A DNA stretch of 64,000 bases from contig CM034415.1 in NCBI GenBank assembly GCA_019925095.2, forward strand, positions 7,721,001 through 7,785,000, read 5' to 3'. A program made the position numbers and the translations under genes. The DNA comes from Dendrolimus kikuchii (taxonomy: Eukaryota > Arthropoda > Insecta > Lepidoptera > Lasiocampidae). Shown piece by piece: positions 10,937 through 21,300 of the stretch. Below the pieces are notes generated by a model. The model did not search any database. It saw nothing but the letters and a program-made list of their open reading frames with translations, and had not been told where the DNA came from. The stretch's first letter is position 1, and the number at the start of each line of letters is the position of its first letter.

Positions 10937-11755
10937 TAGAGATGTCACGAATCTTCGGCTGCTATTCAAAACTTGGGCCTATTCGGCCACTTTTTTAACT
11001 ATTCGGTATTCGGCCGAATAGTACAGTGTTGGGCTGAATACCGTAAAGTAAAAAAAAAATCTTGCATATATCACTCTAAATTGTAAATGGATCAAACATA
11101 ACAACAGAATATATAGTGTTCAAGCTACGTAAATTCCATATGTACATTATTTGTTCATGTATTCTTGAAGTGAAACTTCTATATAGACGGGGTCTTAGGA
11201 TTTTTCTGTCACGAAAAGGCGTTACGGCCGCGTAGAAGAGCGGCATAAATTTAGACTAGACGTGGTGAGAGGCGGCATAATGTTAGAGTAGACTATCGAT
11301 GTTTTATTGGTTCCAGACCGAATTCAATTTTTTTAGTTAGATAAAATAATTTATGTTTAAATAAAAAATGCATTAATTAAAATGTACCTAAACTAACCAA
11401 ATTCCGCCGAACCTTCGCTAGCCGAATATTCGGTATTCGGCCGAACACAGAATAGTGAAAAAAAAACCGCGCACATATTGCTTTAAATTATATATATTAC
11501 CCTCAAAAATTGATAATTAAAGTACGTTTTACAGTGTTAATGCAATTTTCACCAATTTTCTATTTTAATATTACGTTTCGGCCAGTTTTTAAAATATCAG
11601 AATCAAATAAAAAAATCATATAAAATCGCGTTTAAAACCGTTAAAACATAGGTTTTAGTTATGTGTACCCATTATTCGTGAGAACGTAAGAAAATATTTT
11701 AAAAATTATTGTTTCAAAACGAACCTGCTGCAAACCACTATTCGTGGCATCTCTA
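10937..11755. mobile_element. hAT-type non-autonomous element rich in TTCGGCCGAA
   Basis: Inverted ends TAGAGATG(T/C)CACGAAT. The flanking 8-mers GTCTGTAT (10929-10936) and ATCTCTAT (11756-11763) match at 6 of 8 positions, consistent with an aged duplication. Subterminal and internal regions carry repeated ATTCGG / TTCGGCCGAA words, as at the 37.6 kb fragment. No transposase. It lies just beyond the 3' end of the minus-strand zinc-finger gene. Confidence 0.75.
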
Positions 11756-11787
11756 ATCTCTATACTTTCATTCATTACCAAAGGTTT

Positions 11788-12040
11788 TTTATTATTGTCT
11801 ACGTAACCCAAATGTGTAACACAATATAATTACCATTCGTCACGCGACGACGCGCGACATTACAAACAATTTAAAAATAACTCACTCGTTTAACCTGATA
11901 AACATAACGCATCTCTTCACGCGACTTCGAGTGATTTCAAACGATCACTCGAAGTCGCGTGTTGTGTCCAATTCAAAGTATAAATAGTATATACAGGATT
12001 TATATACATTATTTTGAAATTGTAAATCGACTTACATATC
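11788..12040 (-). other. Probable 3' UTR of the minus-strand zinc-finger gene
   Basis: Sequence between the stop codon (12041-12043) and the first AATAAA on the minus strand (11788-11793). It contains a perfect 18-bp-arm hairpin listed separately. The polyadenylation point is inferred, not demonstrated. Confidence 0.5.
11918..11961 (-). promoter_or_regulatory. Perfect stem-loop in the predicted 3' UTR
   Basis: Arms CACGCGACTTCGAGTGAT (11918-11935) and its exact reverse complement (11944-11961) flank an 8-nt loop. It lies 80-123 nt downstream of the stop codon and upstream of a candidate poly-A signal. An RNA structural element is possible; a relic of a palindromic transposon end is the alternative. 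Confidence 0.5.
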
Positions 12041-13224
12041 TTACAATCCGTCAGCACTACTTTCAGCTTTAGCCGTTTCATACTCGTGCAAAGTCAAGCC
12101 ATGATTGGAAAGCATATGACTTTTGAGGCTACATTTTTGCACAAAAGCCAACGCACAGACACCACACTTAAACCTCCTATCGTTGTTATGTATCCTCATG
12201 TGCTCTCTTAAAGTCTTTTTCCTTGCGTACGCTTTATGACACACAGTACACTTGAACACCCTTTCACCGTTGTGCTTGATCATATGTTCATCCAAAGATT
12301 GCTTTATGAAGAAACCCTGTCCACATTCAGCACATATATGATTCCTCTCCATTAGATGCACTTTTTTAATATGCGCTGTCAATTTTGATTTCAATATGAA
12401 CGATTTATCACATATATTGCACTTATACGTAGCAGCTGCGATATTATGTTCTTGGAACATATGTCTATTTCGTTGATAGTAACTTGTGAAAGATTTATCG
12501 CAGTGCGGACAGCTCGTTGTATACCTAGCCTGGCTATTATGAGTGTATTTCTCGTGACACATTTTCCTGACCCGAGTACTGAAGACTTTTTCACAAAAAG
12601 CACAGTTGAACGTACCAATCTCATGTGTACGTTGATGACTTTTTAGCCTATGTTTATTAATAAACCCTAGATCACAATCTGCACATATATAATTCCTGTA
12701 ATGCCCGTTCATATGTTGCAGCAGCATCTTGAACGTCTCAAATGTTGAATTACACAACGCACACTGTAAAACATCTCCGTCTGTTAGTTTAAATTCTAAT
12801 ATATAATCATTTATATCTGGATAGAACTTTATATCGTGTGCTCGTGTTAAATGTTCTTTTAGGTTAGATATTACGTTGAAACTTTCATCGCATAACTTGC
12901 ATTTCAGGTCAGTTATATCCATTTTGACCGATAGATTATTCTTGTCCATACGTTTCTTGTCAATTAGGTTATAAGTTTTATGCACATCATCGATATGTAG
13001 CCTTAGTTCTTTTGGATTTTGGTATGTATCCTTGCAATAAGCACAGACTATCCCGGAGAGTGTTTTGTTAGAAAACGGTGTGCAGTTTGAATATTTGAGT
13101 ATATTTTCTATATTCGTTTTGTATTTTGCGTTCTCATTTATTATGCGAATGTTTACTAGGTTAGGTTTTAGTAATGCATTCATGTCTCGTATTGATATCA
13201 TGTGGGTTTTCTTTTTCTTTCGAT
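12041..13224 (-). CDS. ZAD-type C2H2 zinc-finger protein, terminal 10-finger exon (minus-strand gene)
   Basis: Last exon of the minus-strand gene, read from an acceptor at 13225-13226 (TTTCATTTCCAG) to TAA at 12041. The acceptor is phase 1. The first residues are basic (DRKKKKTH), then comes a spacer ending KYSNCTPF, then about ten C2H2 fingers with CX2CX12HX3-5H spacing (first IVCAYC, second LKCKLC, last FKCGVC). The last fingers have canonical linkers, the typical mark of sequence-specific DNA binding. The expected role is a nuclear transcription factor; the target is unknown. The layout is the same as exons A, C and D of the plus-strand gene, so it is a paralogue. The in-frame ATG at 13201 is internal to the exon and is probably not the real start. 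Confidence 0.88.
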
Positions 13225-13284
13225 CTGGAAATGAAAATATTATATGATTAATATTTTATTAAGTTTTCGCGACTAGTATACATA

Positions 13285-13592
13285 ATAAAACTACATTTTA
13301 ACAGTTTTAAGCGCGGTAATTTATTTGATTTTTATTATTCCGACGTTTCGGCCACTTTTCAGTAGCCGTGATCACGGAAGACTACGATGTCAAGTGTCAA
13401 TGAGTATTGTTACCATAAACAAAAATTAAAACTAACTAATTAAAGTTAACAGGTTGGTGGTAGGCTAAATAAAACTTCAACGATTGACATCTTTGTCTTC
13501 CGTGATCACGGCTACTGAAAAGTGGCCGGAACGTCGGAATAATGAAAATCAAATAAATTACCGCGCTTAAAACCATTAAACCGCAGTTTTAT
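13285..13592. mobile_element. Foldback/MITE element with ~110-bp inverted repeats
   Basis: The left arm 13285-13394 and right arm 13482-13592 are near-perfect reverse complements (ATAAAACT..., TTTTAAGCGCGGTAATTTAT, CCACTTTTCAGTAGCCGTG). Each arm contains the palindrome CCGTGATCACGG. Only ~87 bp separate the arms. A short TA-rich target duplication is possible but not resolvable. The element lies in the last intron of the minus-strand gene. A right-end fragment recurs at 33291-33345. Confidence 0.85.
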
Positions 13593-14091
13593 GATTATTT
13601 ATCCGATTATCTATATATCTATTAGGGAGCCTGACAGACATCGTCTTGCCTGAATAAATAAAAATCTAGAATCTGATTGCAGTGCCACCTATCGGGTCCA
13701 ATTGTGTTTCAAAACTCATGGTCCCCAAACTATTTTGTCTCATAGACATCTTACCAATTTTTACTGCATTCGGTGGACTTATTATCTTTTTAACCGACTT
13801 TTAAAAAGAGGAAGTTCTCAATTTGCAGTGTAAATATTCAACCAAACGCTTTTAACTCGGAACCCCAATTTTGACAATTCTTTTGGGGTTGGATTCAGTA
13901 TAGTTTCTAATTAATCCCTTACAAATATTACACAAGAATTATATATCGCCTCTTTACTTCACTAATGTGATATCTCGAAAGTTGGAATTTTAAAACAGGC
14001 TTTCTAGCCTTCAAAAAGTGATTGTATGGAAATTAATTACATGATAGTATAATGTTCTTTGTTGTGCCGATAATTTTCAAACCAAACTCAC
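13593..14091. other. Intron sequence
   Basis: Part of the last intron of the minus-strand gene. 13625-13710 is a short piece of the CCGGCAGACG repeat family (GACAGACATCGTCTTGCC, then CACCTATCGGGTCCAATTG). The rest is unrecognised. Confidence 0.5.
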
Positions 14092-14256
14092 CCTCTCGCT
14101 TATCAATGACAAGTTTCTTCTTTCCATGTCTCTTCTTCTCACTCGTGTGTTTCTTCTTAATCGTTATATCTTTGATCCCGAGAAGTTCTACTAACTTCTT
14201 ATTGTCCTCTTCATCCTCTTTGAGATCCTCAAAGTCGGATATTTCTTCTTTCAACT
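14092..14256 (-). CDS. Acidic-then-basic linker exon of the minus-strand zinc-finger gene
   Basis: The minus strand has acceptor TGTAATTTTCAG at 14257 and donor GTGAGT at 14091-14086, enclosing 165 nt, phase 1 in and phase 1 out, with no stop. It encodes an acidic half (EISDFEDLKEDEEDN) then a lysine-rich half (IKKKHTSEKKRHGKKK), resembling a nuclear-localisation segment. It matches in position and phase the basic exon at 47542-47664 of the plus gene. No fold is expected. The longer frame that runs past 14092 is intron read-through. Confidence 0.8.
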
Positions 14257-14314
14257 CTGAAAATTACAGAATGAAAATAAATGGCCATGTATGAGTCTTA
14301 CTAATATTATAAAC

Positions 14315-14690
14315 TAGCTGACCCGGCGAACTTCGTACCGCCATATTTCCTGAATTCCTAAAAGACTGTTTCATGACACAAAAACAAAATCATCAAAATC
14401 GGTCCAGGTGATTACGAGGATTTTAGAACCCGATCTCAGCGCCACCTAACGGTTTTAATTGCGAATCTAAACCATCCGGGAACCCAATCAAACACACAAA
14501 AACAAAATCGATCCAGGTGCTTAGAAGGATTTTTTAACCCGATCTCAACTCCACCCACCGGTTCCAATTGCGAATTTAAACCATCCGGGGACCCACTCAA
14601 AAACACACACAACATTTCATCAAAATCGGTAAAGTCGTTCTCAACTTATGCGCATACATACATTTCTATGATTCATTTTTATATACAAGA
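14315..14690 (+). repeat. CTGACCCGGCGAAC repeat with two internal units
   Basis: Starts ACTAGCTGACCCGGCGAACTT, has two copies of the ~110-bp internal unit (CGATCTCAGCGCCACCTA type), and ends AAAATCGGTAAAGTCGTTCT, with a tail running into ATATACAAG. Same family as 1-240, 15559-16475 and 50006-50505. Non-coding, intronic. Confidence 0.7.
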
Positions 14691-14841
14691 AGAAAGAAGA
14701 AGTGATTTTTTTTGTTGCACTTTGACATCTTAAATACTCAACCGATCATCATGGCGCCAACGAACCATGATCAAAGTGCCATCTTTTAAGGTCTAATCGT
14801 GTATGCCTTGGGAACAGTAATTTTTTATTGGATTACAGGTA

Positions 14842-14947
14842 CTGTTGCGGACAGGGAGCATGCTATTGACCGCCCTGCTGGAGCACACCTCCCCCGCGCC
14901 CTCCGTACCTTCAACGCCCATACTTAGGATGGTTAGCAGCTAAGCGT
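14842..14947 (+). repeat. Repeat-pair member (with 10236-10325)
   Basis: Shares TGTTGCGGACAGGGAGCA, ACGCCCATA and GTTAGCAGCTAAGCGTCGG with the 10.2-kb block. Class unknown. Confidence 0.5.
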
Positions 14948-15249
14948 CGGTGGTCGGCAAAGTGCGGCTCCAGAGCCGCTTGTGGCTGGTGGTGAAGGCA
15001 CAATAATAAATCTTATTGATGAGAACTTGGAATCATGCCTAAAATTAAAAACAACATACAAACCTGACTTACTCAAACTTTCCAAAGAGATGCAAGCACG
15101 TTGTTCGCATTAATAAATATTTATTAAGTATGAAATTTACTTTTATTTAGTGTAATAAAAGTTTACTAAACAAGCAGATTTGGCTCCCAATTTTTTTTTA
15201 ATTGTTGTAATGTTCATATTTGGCTCTTTGGCTAATAAGTTTGCCGCTG
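14948..15249 (+). pseudogene. Short hAT relic with transposase C-terminal remnant
   Basis: The left end GGTGGTCGGCAAAGTGCGGC resembles hAT-family ends of the CAGTGGTCGGCAAA type. The right end (reverse complement CAGCGGCAAACTTATTAGCC) is a degenerate partner. Inside, 15015-15115 is the same sequence as 34352-34468, which still encodes a hAT transposase-like C-terminus; here the frame is broken. No clear target duplication. Confidence 0.6.
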
Positions 15250-15558
15250 ATTCCCCCTACACCATTACATCTTCGGACCACAAGGCAGTTTGGTCTACGA
15301 CATCGATTCACGGTGGAAACGCTACCAGTGCGTACTAAAAGTTTCGACTCCACGTTCCTTCTACGTACGGCATAATTGTGGAATGCACTACCAGAGTCCT
15401 TGTTTCCCGAGAAGTACAATCCGGGTGTCTTCGAGTCTCATGTGAATAGGTACTATCTTAGTAAGCATGCTCCACCTTCGACCGCATCATCGTCCGCCAT
15501 TGGACGTGATCGTGGTCAAACGCAAACCTATTTAATCTATATCTTCTTCTTCTATATC

Positions 15559-16475
15559 TATATTATTACTAGCGGCCCTGGCAGACGTTGTCCTGCTCTG
15601 AAAAAATAGAAATCTAGGACACGATCCCAGCGCCACCTACCGTTTCTAATTGTGGATTTAAACCATCCGGGGACTCACTCAAACACACAAAAACAAAATC
15701 ACCGAAATCGCTCCAGGTGAATAGGAGGATTCTAGAACTCGATCTCAGCGCCACCTACTGGTTCTAATTGCGAATCTAAACCATCCGAGAACCCAGTCAA
15801 ACACACAAAAACAAAATCACCAAAATCGCTCCAGGTGATTAGGAGGATTTTAGAACCCGATCTCAGCGCCACCTACCGGTTCCAATTGTGGATTTAAACA
15901 ATCCCGGGGACCCACTCAAACACACAAAAACAAAATCACCAAAATCACTCCAGGTGATTAGGAAGATTTTAGAACCCGATCTCAGCGCCACCTACCGTTT
16001 CTAATTGTGGATTTAAACCATCCGGGGACTCACTCAAACACACAAAAACAAAATCACCAAAATCCGTCCAGGTCATTAGGAGGATTATAGAACCCGATCT
16101 CAGCGCCCCCTACCGGTTCCAATTGTGGATTTAAACCATCCGGGGACTCACTCAAACACACAAAAACAAAATCACCAAAATCCGTCCAGGTCATTAGGAG
16201 GATTATAGAAACCGATCTCAGCGCCGCCTACCGTTTCTAATTGCGAATCTAAACCATCCGGGAACCCACTCAAACACACAAAAACAAAATCGCTCCAGGT
16301 GAATAGGAGGATTTTAGAACCCGATCTCAGCGCCACCTACCGGTTCCAACGGGATAAAAAGTATCCTATGTCCGTCTCCTGGTTCTAAGCTACCTTCCCA
16401 CCAATTTTCAGCCAAATCGGTAGAGCCGTTCTTGAGTTATAAATAGTGTAACTAACACGACTTTCTTTTATATAT
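15559..16475 (+). repeat. Repeat element with a 7-unit internal tandem array
   Basis: The head CTAGCGGCCCTGGCAGACG (15570 region) and tail AAATCGGTAGAGCCGTTCTT (16413 region) are those of a single dispersed element. Between them the unit containing CAGCGCCACCTACCG recurs at about 15631, 15749, 15867, 15986, 16104, 16222 and 16331, with a period of 118 bp (the last spacing is 109). Unit identity is high. The array lies in the intron between two linker exons of the minus-strand gene. Confidence 0.9.
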
Positions 16476-16493
16476 ATAGAAGATATACATAAT

Positions 16494-16795
16494 AAAACTG
16501 TAGAGGTCGAATTTCTGTACAATGAAAAAAAATGCTAAAAACCGAGTCAGGAGGATGTAAGAAGTGAAATAGAAAATTTAGATATTTTTTTTTCAAATTT
16601 TTTATTTCTTGTTTGTCTGTTTGTACGCGATAATCTCCGAAACGACTGGACCGATTTAAATGAAATTTTGTATGGTGGTGGCTTATATCCCTGGTCAACA
16701 TATAGCATACTTTTGATCCCGAAAATTTAAAGCGTTCCTGTGGGTTATTAAAAAAACCGCACCACGCGGCCGAAATCGGGCGCATCAGCTAGTTT
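16494..16795 (+). repeat. Interspersed repeat ending CAGCTAGT
   Basis: Contains TTTGTCTGTTTGTACGCGAT, ACTGGACCGATTTAAATGAA and the ending GGGCGCATCAGCTAGT. The end matches the 8.8-9.05 kb repeat and is compatible with a Helitron-like 3' end. Non-coding. Confidence 0.5.
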
Positions 16796-17178
16796 AAAAA
16801 AATGTATATTTATATTCGAAATTTTTAATTTGTAAATCTATATAGATAAAAGTGAATGTATGTACGCATATAACTTGATAATGACTTTACCGATTTTGAT
16901 GAAATTTTTTGTGTATGTTTGAGTGGATCCGCATCCGCTTTAGATTCACAATTAGTCATTTTATATACCTGTAATAATGTGTACATACAAACCAACAAAC
17001 TCACATTCGTATTCTTATAATACTATTAGTTAGGATTGTTTAATATGATGTTTAAAAATATGTTCTATGTGTACTACCTGCAAAAACTTAAGGAAATTTG
17101 TTTAAATTGGTCAAAATATGATGATAATTGTCAAGGAAAAACACCAAGTTTGAGTCAGAAAGGATATATCAGATTTAC
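16796..17178. other. Intron sequence
   Basis: 16840-16930 holds a degraded piece of a dispersed repeat (TTTACCGATTTTGATGAAAT). The remainder is unrecognised. Confidence 0.4.
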
Positions 17179-17250
17179 CTAAGAAATATATGCCATCATT
17201 GTCATCGTCTAGATCAGCAAGTTCCTCTTTGACCTTCATATGGGATTCAT
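17179..17250 (-). CDS. Acidic linker exon of the minus-strand zinc-finger gene
   Basis: The minus strand has acceptor TTGCTTCCAG at 17251-17252 and donor GTAAATC at 17178. It is 72 nt, phase 1 in and out. Encodes ESHMKVKEELADLDDDND and GIYFL. It resembles the plus-gene exon at 46094-46186 (VKVEVQQDEADSDDNDNN) in position, phase and acidity, including a K-V-E/KEE motif of sumoylation type. If spliced directly from the first exon (phase 0) it would hit a stop at once (ATG AAT CCC ATA TGA), so another exon must precede it. Confidence 0.75.
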
Positions 17251-17311
17251 CTGGAAGCAAATAAGTTCTTCATTTTATTAGCATATGGAAGGTAAACTAT
17301 TCACCTGTAGA

Positions 17312-17487
17312 GAGCAGCAGCACATTGGTAGCGCCTTTGGTGTTACCAATGTCCATAGGCGATGGTAACCACCCAACAGGTGGGCCGTCTTCCCATCAGG
17401 TGGGCCGTCCTCCCATCAGGTGGGCCGTCCTCCCATCAGGTGGGCCGTCCTCCCATCAGGTGGGCCGTCCTCCCATCAGGTGGGCCT
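17312..17487 (+). repeat. Family A fragment expanded into a 20-bp minisatellite
   Basis: Family A sequence (GTAGAGAGCAGCAGCACATT to GCGATGGTAACC) leads into about five tandem copies of CCCATCAGGTGGGCCGTCCT (17392-17487), a unit that is itself the family's CATCAAGTGGGCCGTC segment. The array is almost perfect. Confidence 0.9.
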
Positions 17488-18191
17488 TAAACAATCAAAA
17501 AGCCCCACCTATCTGACATCTATTGAACCACTCTTTTTTTCACTAACTCTCCACATAAAAACTCTAACTCACGTAATATAAAAGTCTTCTATACAGATAT
17601 CTCTTACTTATATACCAAACCTAGCTCAATTCTACTATTACTTTCTCAACAAATTCACAGGACTCTATCCTCTCAATCGTAAGTATGTCTGATTTCGGTA
17701 TTCTGTTAATTCAAATGGCGTGCTTGTGACAAGCCACTCTATCTTTACAAGTATTTACAAGCGAAAAACTAGCGAAGTATAATTATTAGGGTGGCGCAAA
17801 AAAAAACCGACAATTTTTTTTTGAGTCTTGGGTGAAAAAATGTTACTTTTTGATGTTTTAAGAAATCACTCCAAATTTTTTAAGATTTCAAAAATCGCCA
17901 AATTGACATATTTTTTTATTCAATTTTTTTTCTTGTTATGGTATAATTTTATACACCAAAAAACAATAAGTTTCTGAAAGTTTCTGTTCAAAATGCATTA
18001 CTTTAGACTTTTCCGAGCGAGTAATGCACTAGTAAATAAAAAAAAATATGAGACCTTTTAAAATTCAAATTTTATTGTGTATATTGTATTTATTCAAATT
18101 AAGAACTATACATTTTCTTGACATAGGGTTTGCAGAAGGGGTAAGTATTCCCCCTCCACACTCTTTCGCCCTTCCCAGTTCTTTAAAATAA
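17488..18191. other. Intron sequence
   Basis: AT-rich. At 17786 a GGGTGGCGCAAAAAAAAACC start resembles a transposon end, but no partner end was found before the gypsy LTR. No exon of the ZAD second-half type was found on the minus strand. Confidence 0.4.
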
Positions 18192-18281
18192 TGTATTCAT
18201 TCATATATTTTAGTATGTCAAAAAGCGGGTAGTTAGTAAAAAAGAATAAAAGGATCTCTTATGTGAATATCTAGACTTTTA
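18192..18281 (+). repeat. 5' LTR of the gypsy element
   Basis: 90 bp, starting TGTATTCATTCATA and ending CTAGACTTTTA. Identical by eye to 22465-22554, indicating recent insertion. Confidence 0.85.
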
Positions 18282-18312
18282 TTAAACATAATAGTGGCGA
18301 CGAGTGTTAAAA

Positions 18313-21300
18313 ATGGAAACTAGCGGCGAAATAAGGGCAGCTAGAGCTGTTACATTTCAAGAATTTAATCAACAAACCGGAAACTGGGACAATTACATTG
18401 AACGCCTAAATTATTGTTTTGAGGCAAACGGCATAAGGGAGGACAGTGCAAAACGTGCAAATTTCTTTACCGTGTGTGGAGTGCAGGTTTACGAGACATT
18501 ATTAGCGTTAATAACGCCGCGCAAATCGAATGAAGTGACTTTTTTAGAAATAGTTACGTGTTTAACAAAACATTATAGCCCTAAACGTAATGAAATTTCA
18601 ACCTCATATAAATTTTACAAACGCGATCAAAAGCCGGGTGAAAGTGCATCTGAATACATCGCGCAATTACGGAAATTAAGCACATCGTGTAACTTTAAGG
18701 ACTTGGAACGTATGTTACGGGACAGGCTTGTGTGTGGTATGTTAGATCAGAAACTTCAATATGAACTTTTAAAAAAGGACAATTTGCAGTATTATGAAGT
18801 GGTTGACGCAATGTTATCCGCGGAAAGTGCGGGGAGGGATATGCGTATGATGCAGGGAACTTGCGCTGCGCAGCCAACATCATTCACATCAGTTGTACCT
18901 GCGTTTTACGACAGTTCTTTGTCAGCAGTGTCGGTGCCAGAACCAATGGACATCAATGCAGTACAAACAAGGACGAACACTCGTTTTTGTTATCGCTGTG
19001 GAGGGCACCACAGTGGGGAGTGCCGGTTTATCAATGCGATATGTCGATTTTGCAAAAAGAAGGGACATATAGAAAAAATTTGCATGGTTAAGAAGAAGTC
19101 TGTGAAAACAACACAAAACGTCAACTATACTGAACACGGCGAGCGTTTGAATGGAATTTACAACGTCAGTAGCAGCAGCCGCGTGCAACCCTACGAAGTG
19201 GCAATTCTTCTTGAGGGGATACCAGTGGTGATGCAAGTAGACACGGGTGCCAGTTTTTCACTTGTTAATGAAAGTACATGGCAAAAACTGCGACGGCATC
19301 AACCACGTCTCATACTGCATACCGCACCATACACACTACGCACGTGGACGGACGCGCCAGTTAAGCTGCTGGGTAGGATTACGCTTCAGGTTATTTACAA
19401 AGGCTTGCAGCGTGATCTAACAGCAATAGTAGCCAAAGGAAACGGTCCCAATTTATTAGGGCGTGACTGGCTGAAGCCACTTGAAATTACACTGAATATT
19501 CATTTTGTGTCTGAAATAGATTTACATGATATAAACAAACTGATAGACAAATATAGTGATGTATTTCAGGAGGGCCTGGGTACATACCGTGGACATCCTG
19601 TTACTATTCACTTAAAACCGGAGGTAACACCTAAGTTTTTGAAGGCACGACCAGTTCCTTATGCTATAAAGGACAGAGTGGAAAAAGAAATAGATCGCCT
19701 AGTGTCAGAAGGAGTACTTAAATCTACAGCATTCTCAGAATGGGCTACACCAGTGGTACCAATTGTGAAAAGGAATGGTGATATAAGATTATGTGGTGAT
19801 TATCGCAGTACTGTTAACCAGTCTACAGAATCTGATACATATCCGATGCCAACAGCTAACGAAGTATTTGCAAATATAGCGGGTGGTAAATTCTTTTCAA
19901 CATTAGACTTAGAACGCGCGTACACACAGGTCACTGTGGATAACAACACTGCCAAACTTTTAACGTTAAATACTTGCAAGGGCTTGTATACGGTGCACAG
20001 GCTCGCCTTTGGAGTTAAAGCATGCCCAGGTATTTTCCAGCGGTTGATGACAGCACTGCTGGCTGGCATTCCTGGGGTAGCAGTTCTAATAGATGACATT
20101 ATAGTATGTGGCCGCACTATGTGGGAGATGCATCAGCGTTTGGATATGGTACTACATAGAATCTCTAGATCGGGACTGCGCCTTAACAAAGCGAAATGTA
20201 AATTTGCTAAGGATAAAGTAGAATTCTTAGGATTTATTATAGATGCTGAAGGTATTCATCCCGCTCCTAGCAAGGTTGAATCTATAATGAAGACACCAGA
20301 ACCTAAAAACATTGCAGAATTACAAGCATTTTTAGGTTTATATAACTTTTATGAACGTTTCATACCACACAAGGCTACATTATTAGAGCCACTACATCGG
20401 TTATTGGATCGATCACAAAAATGGCGTTGGACAGATTTAGAACAGCGAACATTTGACACCGCTAAACGTTTACTGTCATGTGACTTAACACTAATTCACT
20501 ATGATTTGGAAAAACAATTGGTACTGACCTGTGATAGTTCAGACTACGGAGTCGGAGCTGTAATTGCTCATGTAATGGAGGACGGGCAAGAGCGCCCAAT
20601 TGCAATGGGATCTCGTACCTTGCATACTCATGAAAGACGATATTCACAACTAGACAAGGAAGCAGCAGCTATTATGTTTGGCCTACAAAAATTTCATAAT
20701 TACTTAATGGGCAGACATTTTGTTATCATAACAGATCACAAACCATTACTAGGTATATTTGATCCTAAAAAGCAGATACCTACAATGTTGTCACCCCGCT
20801 TGACTCGTATAGCTATAGCATTAACTTCCTATAGTTATGATATAATATATAGACCAGGTTCTCAGATTGGCAACGCCGATGGTTTGAGCCGTTGGCCACA
20901 GCCAGTTCCAGAGGAACCTGAGCCTCAGCTGTATGATGTTCTTCTAATGGCAGAAAGGCCAGATGACTTTCCAGTGGAAGCAGAACAAATTGCACGAGAG
21001 TCAAAAAAAGACAGAATACTGTCACAAGTTATTCATCACATGAAATGTGGCTGGCCTGCCAAAGTAAATGATGGTGAACTTCGTGCTTACTGGTTACACA
21101 GAAATGATTTATCATTAATGGAAGACTGCATATTACACAGTTGTCGGGTTGTGGTTCCAGCACAATTGCGAACCCAAATACTACAGTTTTTACATAATAC
21201 TCACAATGGAATAGTAAAGACTAAAGCACTAGCTAGAAGTTATGTTTGGTGGCCACACCTAAATGAAGATATAGAAGAGTTAGTCAGAGATTGCCAACGA

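Noticed and set aside
15559..16475. CRISPR-like array (regular repeats)
   Set aside because: Units are contiguous with no unique spacers, the period is 118 bp, and the genome is eukaryotic; it is a tandem array in a transposable element.
18861..21025. Short frames on either strand within the gypsy ORF
   Set aside because: Alternative-frame shadows of the long gag-pol frame.
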